From Rotaria socialis (taxonomy: Eukaryota; Rotifera; Eurotatoria; Philodinida; Philodinidae), in NCBI GenBank assembly GCA_905331475.1, contig CAJNYU010001127.1, forward strand, positions 186,001 through 250,000: DNA of 64,000 bases, given 5' to 3'. Position 1 is the first letter of the stretch, and each line of letters begins with the position of its first letter. Below are positions 26,191 to 41,746 of this stretch, piece after piece. The translations under genes were made by a program, and so were the position numbers. Under the pieces are notes generated by a model, which saw only the letters and a program-made list of their open reading frames with translations, searched no databases and was not told where the DNA came from.

Positions 26191-26896
26191 TTTGTTTATA
26201 GGTTCTAATTGAGATTTTAAAGGTGATATGTGCAAGTAATTAAGGCATAGTAACTTGCCATATATTTCTCGATTTTATATCCATAGCAATCTAAAACTGT
26301 TTTAGTCATATTCACAAAAAAAAAGTAGATAGTGATAAGAACAGCAAATGAGTCGTTTTTTTCTAATTAACAGTTGTCAAAAATGATAAGAATGCGAATA
26401 AAATTTATCTAAAAACCTGCTCTCACGAAACTGAAGAACTTCATTTGATATAAAAAAAAACACACTTTTTTTGTTTCTATCGCTATGGAAATGAAATTTC
26501 TTTTATGTCCCTCTGGACATATGTCGAAAAATATGAAACTTATCGCCAACTCTAAAATAATTGTAATGATTTTAAGTTTCTTTTCTGTGAGTCATTACAT
26601 CTAGATATACAATCGTGTAAAAACCTCCGTGACGTTTTATCTTGTTGTCATCTACAAGCGAAGCGATAAATGAGTCAGAGCCAAAGTCAGAGTAACATTT
26701 CAACAAAATCATTCAAATTCCATCTAAATTAAATCCGTTAGAAGGTAATTTATGACAAAGAAATTCTCTTCAATTAAAACTTTTGCGTCTTTTTTCAATA
26801 TAAAATTTTTCTATATGTAAGAGAAAAAAACTTCTACATATCGTTGAAAGAAAAAGAGAAGATACAAAGTCTAATAAAGGTTATTTTCTATGAAGT
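26191..26896. other. Short intergenic gap, PAM16 upstream / SAMM50 downstream
   Basis: About 700 bp of AT-rich sequence with no open frame worth reporting. It should contain the PAM16 promoter and the SAMM50 3' UTR. Confidence 0.6.
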
Positions 26897-29704
26897 TCAA
26901 ATGAATGTAAAGCCCACACCAAATTGAAAACCTTTGATCACTCTAGAACAAAAAAAAGAAGTTTTCATAATATATTAAATCTTTTATAATATTCAAAAAA
27001 TCTAACCGATCATGTACTTGTGTCCATAATGGAAGTGTATAATTAAGTTCAAGTCGAGCGACATTCATTAAATTCAAGACAACGCCAAGACCACACGATA
27101 GTCGAGTTGCATTGGTTATTTGAGAATATAACGATTGCGTTGAATCTTAAGAAATAAATGATAAAGAATTTTATTCAATGAAATACAAAAAGATAATACA
27201 TACGAACGGATTGTGTATTAAATACATTTCCAGCATTAAGAAAATAATGAAGACGAACATAAGACATTAAATTTTCGCGATGATAAAGAAAAGGAAGAGG
27301 AGTATAAAGATGAAGACCTGTTGCCCAATAGCAGTCACCACCTAAAGCGGCTCCTAAATGGAATAAAAAACAATTATTCCAATCATGATGATATGTGATC
27401 TATGTTACCTTCACTATGGGGCCCAGCTCCATGATGATCAAACCCTCTAACGTTCAGAGGTCCACCAAGAAAAAAACGATCATTAATTTTAATTGTTTTA
27501 TTTCCTCTTTGAAAAAGAGGCCAAATCGCACCAGCTGAGAAACACCATTGAAAAATTGATTTCAATGGTAATGGTAAATTAATTTGATGTTGTGTTGACC
27601 ACTTAACAAATTGACTATCACCTCCAAGACCCGCTAATTCAAGTGAACTTTGAGAATAAGAACCACGTTGTGGAATCACTGGATGATCTCGACTATCAAT
27701 GGTAGCTGCATACTAAACAAATTTGACAGTTTTTTTTTTTATTATAGATAACGAAACAGACAACAAAACAAAAACTAACTTTCAATGAGGACTTTAATGA
27801 ATGACCAGCATCTTTTCGCACATCAAGAGATGTTGCTGAATTAGCAGCTAATAATGAACGCCAAACACCTTCCCAAGTAAAATTATGAACAGCATTAGGA
27901 ACAATACCAAGAGGAATCTTGAATAGAGAAAAAAAGCGTTTTATTTCTTCGTCAAAAATAGATTTCTCTTTTGCTTTCATTTTACATTGTAAGATATGTT
28001 TATTCCGTGATCATCTTGTTTAAAAGAACTCCATGTATTATCAAAATAAGTTCGAAATACAGAGATTGAAAATCTATAAATGACACCATCATTATGTATA
28101 GAAAAGTTTATTTATGCTTTACTTACTGTTTATTAGGATCAAGTTTTGTTGGTGTTGAATAAAATACTCGTCCTTCAGTATTACCATGATTACTATACGA
28201 ATAATCAACGCCTAATTTTTCACCACGACCAAATAGATTTGGTAAAGAAAAATTAGTACACTAAAAATAATAAATCAAATTCATATCTTCAATGGTTATT
28301 TAATAATTTCATTTTTGTTCATTTTGCTAAAATGAACATTATGTGCTGAAATTTCAAACAACGTCGTTAATGAAAAAGCAATCGCTACTGAAATCTTAGC
28401 TTGAGTAATAATTATGATAGTATTCATGATCAACATAGACAACTAAGTCGATCTATGCATGATGTATAAAAAAAAATTCGATCAATGTCCTTTTCATCTA
28501 GAAATCTACCGTTAGTTCTCGTCAGAAATCAGACGAAACATGAATTACATAATTATATTTTTGAAAATGTTCGTTGAGAATATAGCTGAGAAAACGCATG
28601 TTTCTTCTTAACAACTAGAATATTTAGTGAACGATATGAATGAATGATAAATAGAGTAATTGTGTGTTAAACATGTTTATTAGCATATCGAACCAATCGA
28701 TTGTGAAATTAAACGATTATTTACTGATGAACATATGGGATGGGATTCAATTCCTATTAAAGAACTATTGAATTAATATCTATGTATGTTAGCATTTTTC
28801 ATGTCTATTGCTTATGAAAACTCAGCGAAACTAAAGTGAACATGTAAACTCATTATATTAGCTATATTGATGAATGATTCAATTAACTTGGCTATGTTCT
28901 AGTAAATCTATTTAAATGAGTTAGTCATATCGATAATCTTTTTTTTCTTTTTATTAAAGCTAAGGTTCGAAAAGTGAAGTTATCAATAGGATCTTTGTTT
29001 TATTAATCATATTTTGTTGTTACAGTTTTAAAGTAGTCTTCAAACATCATTAGAAATCTACAGGATTCTCTTGTATCACATTTCTATTTCTATTTGATTT
29101 AGACATTTATTCATAATTTATTTCAAGACTAAATAGATATTTTAAAATAAAATTATTCTAAAACAAAGGCTCGCTTTCTTTTTTGTCATAGAATAGTGAA
29201 TTTTATTTTTTCTAAATTAATTTCAATTATTTTAGTTTGCTTACCAGTGAACCTTCATTTTGTCCAACAGCTGTATTCATTCCTCCCGATATTGGTTTCT
29301 GTTCTTGTGTAACATATGTTATATCGTAACTATTCTCAACTTTGGAATCTAAATATATGAAATAATATATCTTTTAGAAATTTTCTATTGCTTTTTTTCT
29401 TCAAACCATGTGTTTTGTCAATGAGAACTGTAACATCACGAAAACATCCCATTTGTAAAAGTCTTGTGCGTAATTGTTCAACATTAATCAATAATGATTC
29501 AAATGTATTTGATGAAAATATAGTTGTGATTTGTTGACGAACATAATCTTCTTTTGTTCGTTGAATACCATTTACATTAACGTGAGCACAATAAGCCTTC
29601 GGATGTTTAATAAAGATCGATTTTTATATATCTCAGTTAACCAATTTCTTTTTTCTTCTTACCGGTACACGATCCAAATTGACCAATTTTGAATTCGTTG
29701 CCAT
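26897..29704 (-). CDS. SAMM50: SAMM50 (Sam50/Tob55) outer-membrane beta-barrel assembly protein
   Basis: Core of the mitochondrial sorting and assembly machinery, inserting beta-barrel proteins such as VDAC and TOM40 into the outer membrane. The ATG at 29704 begins MATNSKLVNLDRVP, followed through a GTAAG intron by a POTRA-like domain (AYCAHVNVNGIQRTKEDYV, TRLLQMGCFRDVTVLID, about residues 15-85). The Omp85-type barrel then follows: GRGEKLGVDYSYS, the conserved loop motif FLGGPLNVRGFDHHGAGPHS, GLHLYTPLPF, NVARLELNYTLPLW and a terminal strand FQFGVGFTFI before TGA at 26899-26897. That last strand resembles the C-terminal beta-signal. The last exon, 26897-26942, is only 46 bp and joins in phase to the exon ending at 27007. 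A long intron lies at about 28.26-29.25 kb. The gene is followed in the same orientation by PAM16, a second mitochondrial import component. Confidence 0.95.
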
Positions 29705-30735
29705 CCTGCAGAAACACAAATACGTTATTAGTATATTAATCAAAGTGTGTAAAATTCAGATGTTTCGTTTTTTATTCAAATAAAAATAAAATCATAAAGT
29801 GTATTGAATGTTTTTTTCTTTTAAAAGAGTGATTCTATCAAATGTCATTCGATCGATGAGGACAACTTTAATACTCAATTGTATAGTGGCGTTCAATTGA
29901 TTATTCACGAATAAAATCGTTACCAATCGATTTTGTTTTGTACATACATTGATTAAACTTATTCTATTTGACTAAAGCATCATTATTTCTTCATATACAT
30001 GTATGAAAAATTTGCTTTAAATGTTGAGTATATGATTTATCTTATTTCGGAAATTCACCGTCAAACTACAGCTTCATTAAGTGAAATTAACTAAGCAGAA
30101 TATTTTACATTTATTCGAGCATGATATAGCTATCTGTAAAATGATTTATTCTAAATTTCGACTTAAAAAATGTATAGATTAGCCTAGAAAAACCACATTT
30201 TTGGTCTTCGGTGAATTCGGAACAGAAATCAACAACAAGAAAAAATACAATTGGTGTACAAGAAAAATGATTCATTAGAAAAGTATAGGTTTGTGTAAAA
30301 GAGTGACCTCTGTCAAATGTATATAATTATATACATTTGGTATGCGTTTTATAATCCAAAGATAAAAGGATAATGATTGATAAAGTCATCATTTTTCTCC
30401 CAATTATTCGGAACGAATATATAAGTATCCTTGTAGATGATCTTTTCAATCTCATCTACACCTTTAAGATAGTGTCGAACATTTCGTAGGCAAGATCTTG
30501 TCCAAGAAATATAAAGCAGATATTTTCATCATGACACTACCACAATGGTGTTCAAAGAAAAAATGTTTTGATTTTCAACGCTGTGATTGCTTGAAACTAG
30601 AACTGTTGCTGCTAATCAACCAGATTCGTTAAGTCTTACAGTATAGCATATATGATAACCGAGAATCTGTGAAAATTCACGAATTTTATAAATTTCTTAC
30701 TAGAAAAATTGTCACCATCACACGCATGAGATGCC

Positions 30736-31135
30736 TAGTTCGAATTCGAATATAAATGGATATCCAACTGCATGGTATCAATTCGAAAATAAGTGATAGA
30801 AATAGATTTAGTTTTAGACTTAGTTTAAGATGGAGTGGGCGTGGGTTGAGCGGGGGAGGGGAGGGGCTAAGAGGTAATTGTGGGTGGCGGTGCGAATGAG
30901 GGGTGAGTAGGAGGGGTATTCGAATGGGGTGCGGGGGATATCTGGTATATCTCAAATGTGGCTGTGGTTGATGGATACCATCGAGGAGTGCTCAAATATG
31001 GGTGCGGATAAGGGGCATATACATATGTATTCATATGTCGCAAACATCGGAAAGTTAAACTAAAACTAAATCTAGAAATAGATTTAGTTTTAGTTTAACT
31101 TTTTCTTTTCTCCATTTATATTCGAACTCGAATTA
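30736..31135. mobile_element. Putative TIR element with a G-rich core
   Basis: Outer arms 30736-30759 and 31112-31135 are reverse complements at about 22 of 24 positions (CCATTTATATTCGAA core). Inner copies of GATTTAGTTTTAG occur on both sides (about 30804 and 31080). The centre, 30836-31015, is strongly G-rich on the plus strand, with many runs of three to five G, in sharp contrast to its AT-rich surroundings. No coding capacity is evident. The structure suggests a non-autonomous transposon or other inserted DNA, but no clear target duplication was seen. Confidence 0.5.
31051..31102. repeat. Perfect 23-bp palindrome with a 6-bp loop
   Basis: 31051-31073 and 31080-31102 are exact reverse complements (AAAGTTAAACTAAAACTAAA plus TCT), separated by AGAAAT. 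It would form a strong DNA cruciform or RNA hairpin. It lies inside the right flank of the G-rich element. Confidence 0.85.
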
Positions 31136-32945
31136 GACAGCTACTCATTCATCTACAATCGCACTGAATGCTGCAGGTGATTTAATGGCACCAATGACTC
31201 ATATAGTTGAACATGAACATGCAATACTATTTATAATAAAAATTTGAGTAGAAAGAATGCTTTTGCACAGTAGATATATTTTTCACCATCCACATTATAG
31301 AAACAATTGATTATTAGTTTAGTGTTTAAATTCATTGGCTTTTAGTGATTTCAAAATAGAAAAGTTTTTATATTAGTAAGTTTTTTTAGAAAATATCTTT
31401 TATGTTCGAAATGTTGATAGTTAAAAGTGTCGACGTATAGTTGATTATTTTTTGATGTCGTAAGACGAAAACTTCATAATCAAAGAAAAAAAAGTTCTCC
31501 GATAACTAGTACGTATAGTCACATGATTTGTAATTTTTGGTAACAACAATAGGAAAATTGTTTGTGATCTCTAATTCTGTTGGATTATTTTTACTATTAA
31601 TAAGAATAATTGTACCTACGATACGAGCAGTTTATATTCAATTATTAATTCACTATGAAGTTGATAAGATTTTTGGTTCCAACTTGAATATTAATCAAAC
31701 AATCCAATAATATCTTCGTCAGTGTCAGACGCCCAATTTATCAACGCCTCATTCAAATACATACACTGTGATCATTCTAGCTTCATATATAGCTGCTATT
31801 ATCACTATTCTATCGGATCTCACTTCTCGAATAGTATGTATGTATTCGAATTGTCAATCTATCAAATATCGTTAGATGAATTTGCAAATTTTGTGGATTT
31901 GTTTCAATAATGAACGAATTCAAGTCATTGATTCCAAAAGGATAGCTGTGCTATAGACCAATTTTCTAACGGTTTCAGTTTTTCCTTTTATCAAATATAT
32001 AATATTCGAAGAAAATCTTCAATAGCTGCTTTTCGGCCTATCTGTTAATAATATAACTGGAAAATTTAGTATAAACATATTATTCAGTATTTGCTGTCTT
32101 TTTTATGTGATTGATTTGAACTTATCTTCGAAGGGTTTACAAATATGTGTGATAAAATAAATCCAATTTTTGGATTTCATAATACATTATATTCTTTATC
32201 ACACTATAACATAATAGTTGTATGAGAGTATTTTTCGACGAAGAATTACTTCTACTGTTGTTTTTCAATATTTCGCATGTGTATTTTGTTGCTTGAGAAA
32301 AAACAAATCGCTATTTACATATTCATTTTTTCTCTCTCTCTAAAGTACCTGACATCATTATTATTTGTTTTATTATTCATTAGTTTCAGAAAATATAGAA
32401 AAAGAAAGTAGCCATTAAATGTTACCATTAAATGGCTCTTAATATAATTATAAAACAAACTATTGTTGAAGGACACTCAAGAATTTTTTACTTTATACTA
32501 TCGATCGCGACAAGTAACTGTATGTTGACTATATAATTGGAAAGAAAATATTCCAGGTTTACATTGAAAAATGACTTCTCTTCTTTTGGTTATTGTGTAA
32601 ACAAAGAATAGCATGACAAGTTTTCAAGTGTTTTGGTTCTCTCTGAACGTCGTCAATAGTTTTCTAATTCCTTTTTAAGTATCGAATACAGATGAAATTT
32701 AAGTTTATTTCAATTTTGTTTTTGTCTTTTTTAAAATAATATATTTAAACGATATACATATTAGAATTTGTATGATAATAAGCAAAGAAAACGAGAAATC
32801 TCTATACATGAGAAAGAAAATGAGCGAAGAAAAACCGATTCCATGAACGGGCATAATATCATGACAACGAAAACGAAAACAAGAACAACAACATCTCAGT
32901 AATCAGAAGACCTTCATATTATAAGAATACTTTTTTTTTACCACA

Positions 32946-35340
<2,395 letters not shown>

Positions 35341-35800
35341 GAATATGTTTTATTTATTTAAGTCTAAAATTTTATTGACGAAATAGTAATAAAAGAAGGA
35401 TAACAGTTAACAGGATTCGTTAATAATTGAAGAATTTGATGGACTATGCTCCCCGTAAAGAAAAGGAAAGGAAAGAATGCACGCGATCTACGTTTAAAGG
35501 GGCAAAAAAATATATATGGGTAAGTGAGTGGAATCCATGAATGATAGCATTGCTAATGTTAACCCTTCATCATGAAAGTAGATTTCTTTTGTATACTCAT
35601 ACTCACTAATGCATTTGATCGACACATATTTTCATTGGACGAAACAAAACCCCTCAATCAATCAGATAACTAATACAACAAGAAAAATAATAATAGCTTT
35701 TTTCTTTTCAGCTATTGTTGAAAACGGAAATCATAGTTAATTCTATCAGCTTAGGTTTCTCGCTCATTTACAGTACTCAAGAATTTAAAAAAAAAATGTC
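35341..35800. promoter_or_regulatory. Divergent intergenic region between the CDKL kinase and ERC
   Basis: The 460 bp between two divergently transcribed start codons must hold both promoters. It is AT-rich with purine stretches (35450-35500). No defined element such as a TATA box could be assigned with confidence. Confidence 0.45.
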
Positions 35801-38800
35801 ATGACGGAGACTCTTATAACCGATTTATCTTCTCAATATGAAGATACGATTGTGAATTCGAATGATGGAACCAATGATCAAGTAGCTGTTCCACTTGTTG
35901 TTGTTGATGCAATAACATCATCACCGATTAGAAAAAATCTAGTTGTTATTCCATCAATATCTAATAATTCGATATCAAGTGTTATACAAAATGTGAATAA
36001 TAATACATTGTTACCTGTTTGTACGTCAAACAGTCTCGGTAAAAATAAACAACTATATTGAATATTTATTTAGTATGACTTATTTATCGATTTGTTTTTC
36101 GTAGGCGACCTCAGTTCGACTCCTTTGCTTCTGTTAGATCATCCGACATCGATTTCACCAATACCACAAATACCTAATCAACAAGATGAAACGCCAATTG
36201 TACCGACAACATTTATTCAATGTCGATCATTTCCATCGAGTAGTTCATCGTCGTCATCATCAAAGTCTTCAACATCAAGTCAATCACAACAGGTATTAAA
36301 TATATTTGTTTTTCAAAAATAAGGAACAAGATGATTGTAATATTTTTTTTTCTTCTTCTTCTTCTTCTTATGTATTACATTGATAGGTGCCAATAGAACA
36401 CGAACCCTTGAAAAATGAACCTGACGATGAAATAAAACCTCAAATAGTTTTAACGCCAAAAAAAGGGCCAGCACCTCCTCGACCACCTGTAGAACCGTTA
36501 CCATCAAAACGTACAGTATCTCAATCTACAGGTGAGAATATTTTTCATTCTGAAGAAGATAAATATTCTACTGATCAACATCAATCTCGACGATTATTAA
36601 ATCGACAAAATCATCAAAGACATGGTAGTGCTGATCTTTTATGTCGTCAAATAAATCACGAATATATGAATCGATCGTCGACAACCAACGCATCATTTTA
36701 CCCATCAGAAAATTTTATTCCTAATCAAGCTAATTATTATGATTATGATCAAAATATTTCCTATGTTGATCAATTAGAACATGAATTAAAAATAACGAAA
36801 GAACAATTAAATGCAACCATGAAAAGTATTAAAACATTTTGGAGTCCAGAATTAAAAAAAGAACGAACATTAAGAAAAGACGAATCATGTCGATATCAAT
36901 TATTAGTTAATGAACATCAAAAACGCACTAAACAAGTAAATTTCGATTTTGATTTCTCCATTTTTTGTTTTCATCCTATTCTTTTTTTTGTGTTCAAGGA
37001 TACACATATTCAATTGCTTGAACAACAATTAAAACAAATGCGTGATGAACTTGAAAAATCTCGTCATAATCAACATCATGAGTTAACGTCTATTCCATCA
37101 ACATTTTCCATTCCAGAACATTCGTCCATTGAAACAAATACAAATTCAATTTTACAAAAACAATACCAAGATGTTAAAGATAAATTAGAGCAACGTATTA
37201 ATGATCTGCATTTAAAAGAAAATGAATGTGTTACACTTAAAGCTAAAGTTGATACATACGAAAGCAAAGAAAAAGATCTACAACATTATATTAGTATACT
37301 AAAAGAATCAATTACAATCAAAGATCAACAAGTTAATATGATACAATCCGAGGTAATTGTTTTCGTTATCTTGTGGTTTTTTTCTTGTTAAAGTTTTGCT
37401 TCACTTTTCATTTAGATAAATGATCTTCGAGCAAGACTTAAAGAAAAAGATACAATTATTGAAAAGAAAAATGCTAAAATTCAATCTACACGTCTTGATC
37501 GTCAACAATGCGAATATGACTTACAAGAGTGTAAACAACAATTAGATATTCGTGATAGAAAAATAAATGTATTGAACAGAAAAATTGAAAATCTTGAAGA
37601 ACAACTGCGTGATAAATCAGCACAAATAGCTTTAGCACGTGCAAAATTAACAGCTGCAACAACAACAACAGCATCAGCCATCAATGTTCAACAACAAACA
37701 TCAATAACAACAAATACACTTGTATCAAATCTGGAAACAACTATTGCAGAAAAAGAACGTTTCATTGAGAAATTACGAGAACAAAAACATACAGTAGATA
37801 TTGAACATCAAGAAGAATTAGAACAATTACAAAAAACTTTAAATGAAACAAGATTAAAACTCGAACAAAAAGAAAAAGATTATTATGAAGGACAAGTAAG
37901 TTATATTTCTATGATGAAATTAGAGGCATAATTCGGCTGCATGCGAGCTGAATCTACATCAGATAATTTTCAATAGAAAGCAGAGTATCAAATATTTGAA
38001 ATAGGATCATTTACAATTAAAATAGTTGATTGAAAAATAATTGTCTTCAATCCACAAAAAAGTTTCGTTTCTAATCGAATTAGAACTTTTCCCCTCCTGT
38101 TATAACTATTCTAGAATTTGTCACGGTTACACATGTGTAATAGATCAGATCATAACTGAATTATTTAGAAGGTTGAATTAAAGATTTGACGACAAATACA
38201 TCTCGTATAAGCTATGATTATTCAATACATTATTTTGTCTAACCAAGCAGATGTATCTGATATATTATTTTCAGTGGATGTGCAGCATATAAATTACATT
38301 GATTTATATGATGTAGCCATTAACCTGTTAGGCAATATGCATCATAGTGTCGAGTAATATCTACTGCATATGAAAAATAAAAGAAAGAACTTCCTCAATT
38401 GCATCCTATCAAATATTTTGATATTCAATACTAGTCTACTTTAATAATAATGAAACGCTTGAGTGTCTAATCATAGTTTCTTTTTCTTGACAAGTTTAGA
38501 ATTTCAAAATAATAACTCTTGACTGATTCCACTCGTGATTTAAGGAAATATGAAAGGAAAAAAAATACGTCACGTCTGTTGAATAAATATAACAAAAAAT
38601 AGATTTTTCTTTGGTTGAAATCATTTCACACGTTCAAGTCAAATTGATTCGTTTAATTATCAGGATTACTTGCGTGCTACACAGTGAAACCAATGCCTCT
38701 TTATATCAACATATATATATGCTTCAGTTACATATCTACATAGGACATGAAGCTGTCTCATCTAGGAAACGATAATAGTAAGAAATAGTTTCTCTATAAG

Positions 38801-41216
38801 ATAAGGCTATTGCAAAAACGTAAAGGATTACTTTAAAACCTACTGACTCAGCCGGATTAGTATTAATCGTAAATTTGGTATTTGTGCTCTCAAACTACAA
38901 AAAATCGCATTTATCATAATTATTGAAATAAAATTTCATTCTATTCAATTAATTTAGAATCATATAATTGAATTAAACGAACAAATCAATAATGCTAAGT
39001 CACTTCTGCAACGTCGTGAAACACTTATTCAAACTCTCGAACAACAGATAATAAATTTAAAACAAGTGAAAATTGATTCAGGGGATACAGCTAAATTGGA
39101 ATATGAAAATCGTGCATTACAAGATCGTTTATCATCGTTTGAACTTGAACGTACAGAAATGAAACGAGAAATCGAATGGATGCAACAAGAACTTGAACAG
39201 CAAAAACCATTATCGATACCCACAAATAATGAATCGATGGAACAAGAACAACAGTATGAATTAGCAATAAATAAAAAACAACAACGTATTGAAGAACTTG
39301 AACAAGCTGTTCGAGAAAGTTTACAAATAACAACTGAACGTGAATATGCAATGACACAACAAAAACGGAAAGTTGAAAATTTAGAAAAACAGGTTTGTTT
39401 TCGTGTTTTTTAACCACAATTTGGAGTATTTAAACAGAACAAAAAAGAATATTTAATTCATTTCTTTAATTTCTGTGTTTAGATAAAAACTCTTCAAAAT
39501 GAAATTGAACATTTACGCAATGAGAATAATGAACAATCTCAAATAATGTCACAATTAGAATTAGAATTAAATGAACGTAGACGGCAATATGAACAAAGAC
39601 TTGAAGAACAAATAAAACATCTTGATAATGCTTTTATTTCTCAGTATGTTCATTTATTGTTTTCGTAATCTATACTAATTAACACAATCTTGTTATTTTG
39701 CTTTTCGTATTTTAGACAAGAGAAAATTTTAGCTGAATTAAGTGAAAAAGATTCTCGCATAGCTGACTTAGAAATGGATCGCACAAGTAGCGGTGCATCA
39801 AATCGTGCAAATACAATCGAAAAATTAAATACAGAAAAACAACAGTTACATAATCAACTCAAGGAACTCGTAAGAGATAATTCTGTAAAGGAAAATCTTT
39901 TTTTTTATGGAAAACAAGAAAATTTGTTTTTCTCTATCACAATTGCTACATGATTTATATTTGTTACAGTCAGTAATAGAGTACTGCAGGACAACCTTGC
40001 CCTACCCTGCTCTGTCCTGCTCTGCCTTGCAGAGCAGGGCTAGAGTACAAAGAAGTCTTAACCTGCAGGACTCTAGTCAGTAACTAAAGGTTGTGCCAAT
40101 TCTATCTTGTAAATATTTAATAAATTCTTGGTACTTGATTGTTCGAACTTTTCGGATCACTGGATTCATGACTTTGTGTGTTTCAGCTGTTGAGTTCAAT
40201 TAATTAGAAATACGAACTCTCAATACTTATTATTTCATTCATATGAAAATGTTCAAAATTGGTAGACACTAACATGTTATTTATTACTAAATCAATGTTT
40301 GTGAGTGTTGTAATGGCATTCTCAAACGAATAGATAGCACACTTTTGAACATTACAAACTAAATAGATTATTATTAATTCTCTGTTTGATGTTTATACTC
40401 CGGAAACTTTGATCTTGTCAGTAGATAAACGTAAAAGTTGATCCCATGTTGGATTACTGATAAATAAAAATATTTGACCTTTTACGGTAGACATTTGCAT
40501 CTCATATTATATGATGCTAAACTAATCGAAGTAATACAGTAAGCTATTACATGTAGTTAATCTACACTCATTAATAGGACAATGACCATTAATAGACTTC
40601 TATAGATGTGCCAAGGTTATTCAGATTAGATGGAAAGAGATTACAGAGAAAATAGAATTCACAATATAATGAACAGCAAGCCTTGACTTTTAAGAATGCA
40701 CTTCGAACAGAATTCATAAGTTGTTTCAGTTTTTGACTATGAAGTTTTACTAGATGATCAATGCGTGGTAAAAAATACGATTAGTTCATATTTTATATAA
40801 TTACCTATTCTGTATAGTATTATACGTCATGTATTGCTGTTTTTTCTAATGCAGCATTACTTTCTAAAATAATCAACTATCATTTTATGTGATTTATTTG
40901 ATATTTATCAGATTCCTAATTAATGTTATCTATTAAAGTTAAAATATAGAAAAACCAACTTAATACGAATGAAAGTGAAATCAAATTTTCGTTTTATATT
41001 TAGACGGAAATTCGAATGAAAATAATTCAAGACCATATGGCTTCTAAACAAGAATATGATGATAAAGAAAAATTAGTATCATTTTCACCAGTAAGATTTT
41101 GAATAAATAATTGAATTTTGGATGTTCATATTTGTGTTGTTGTGAAAACTGATGCTTTAAGTAATTTTTGTTGTTTTGTGTCTTTAAAGGTCGATGTTAC
41201 TGGTAATGTTTCTTGA
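35801..41216 (+). CDS. ERC: ELKS/ERC (CAST/Bruchpilot-type) active-zone coiled-coil scaffold
   Basis: Long coiled-coil scaffold of presynaptic active zones and secretion sites. The ATG at 35801 opens a Ser/Pro-rich N-terminal part over three exons. The family signature is LEHELKITKEQLNATMKSIK followed by TFWSPELKKERTLRKDE, nearly the ERC consensus. Further matches are HYISILKESITIKDQQVNMI (ERC: HIEVLKESLTAKEQ) and the pair KINVLNRKIENLEEQLRDK. Heptad-rich exons follow at about 37416-37895, 38959-39392, 39482-39642, 39715-39870 and 41004-41092. The final exon after 41189 adds VDVTGNVS and TGA at 41214-41216; if that intron is retained, the stop is at 41099-41101. It does not end in the IWA-like PDZ ligand of vertebrate ERCs. 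Long introns at 37.9-38.95 kb and 39.87-41.0 kb contain no exon I could read, so exons may be missed there. Confidence 0.88.
39968..40083. mobile_element. 98-bp hAT-like MITE with target-site duplication in an ERC intron
   Basis: The element 39977-40074 has terminal inverted repeats, TAGAGTACTGCAGG at the left and the reverse complement of TAGAGTCCTGCAGG at the right, matching at 13 of 14 positions. It is bounded by a direct repeat AGTCAGTAA at 39968-39976 and 40075-40083. The TAGAG start and 8-9 bp duplication fit the hAT superfamily. The interior is unusually GC-rich, with repeated CCTGCTCTG units and an inner hairpin (CTCTGCCTTGCAGAG). Confidence 0.85.
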
Positions 41217-41746
41217 AACATTGTTTTATTCTAACAGTGTGGGTATTGAATTAAATAATATTATTCTATTTAAAAGTATAATGATGATCCTTTTGTTTTT
41301 ATTTTGGTTTAGTTAACAGATGGCGATGGCCTTTTTTGTTAATCAGATTTGATTCTCTAGCAATGCATTTATTTAGCCAGATCTATTTTTTGTTGTTTCC
41401 CCAATAAATACTTGAGATAACTTTTTTTGAATCAGTTTCCTTTTTATTGTATATGTATTTGTTGTATTTTTTTTACCAATTTTTGTTGTTTGTTTAACCA
41501 CAACGTGATTCTATTTATTTGTACAGCTTTCTCACATGCAACGACCTTTCCCTTATTAATTGGTCATGAATTTTCCTTTTTTCTTCTTTTGTTTTACATA
41601 TCTTCAGTATTATTATAACGTATGTGGTTTTCTTTCTTTTGTTTTTCCTTTCTCAAGTAATTTTTATTTCTCAGAAAATAATACATTTAATAATCCCTTT
41701 ATTTATTAATGCAAAAATAAAAATTATTAATAATTAGATTTTAGAC
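41217..41746. other. Gap between ERC and ALG2
   Basis: About 530 bp of T-rich sequence with no recognised coding exon. It holds the ERC 3' UTR and the ALG2 promoter. An open frame at 41427-41618 is hydrophobic only because of T-richness. Confidence 0.55.

Larger units (their letters stand above)
29705..32945. other. Intergenic region with a G-rich inverted-repeat element
   Basis: Between SAMM50 (upstream end) and the 3' end of the CDKL gene. No gene recognised on either strand. The only distinctive content is the G-rich block with terminal inverted repeats at 30736-31135, listed separately. The rest is AT-rich. Confidence 0.6.
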
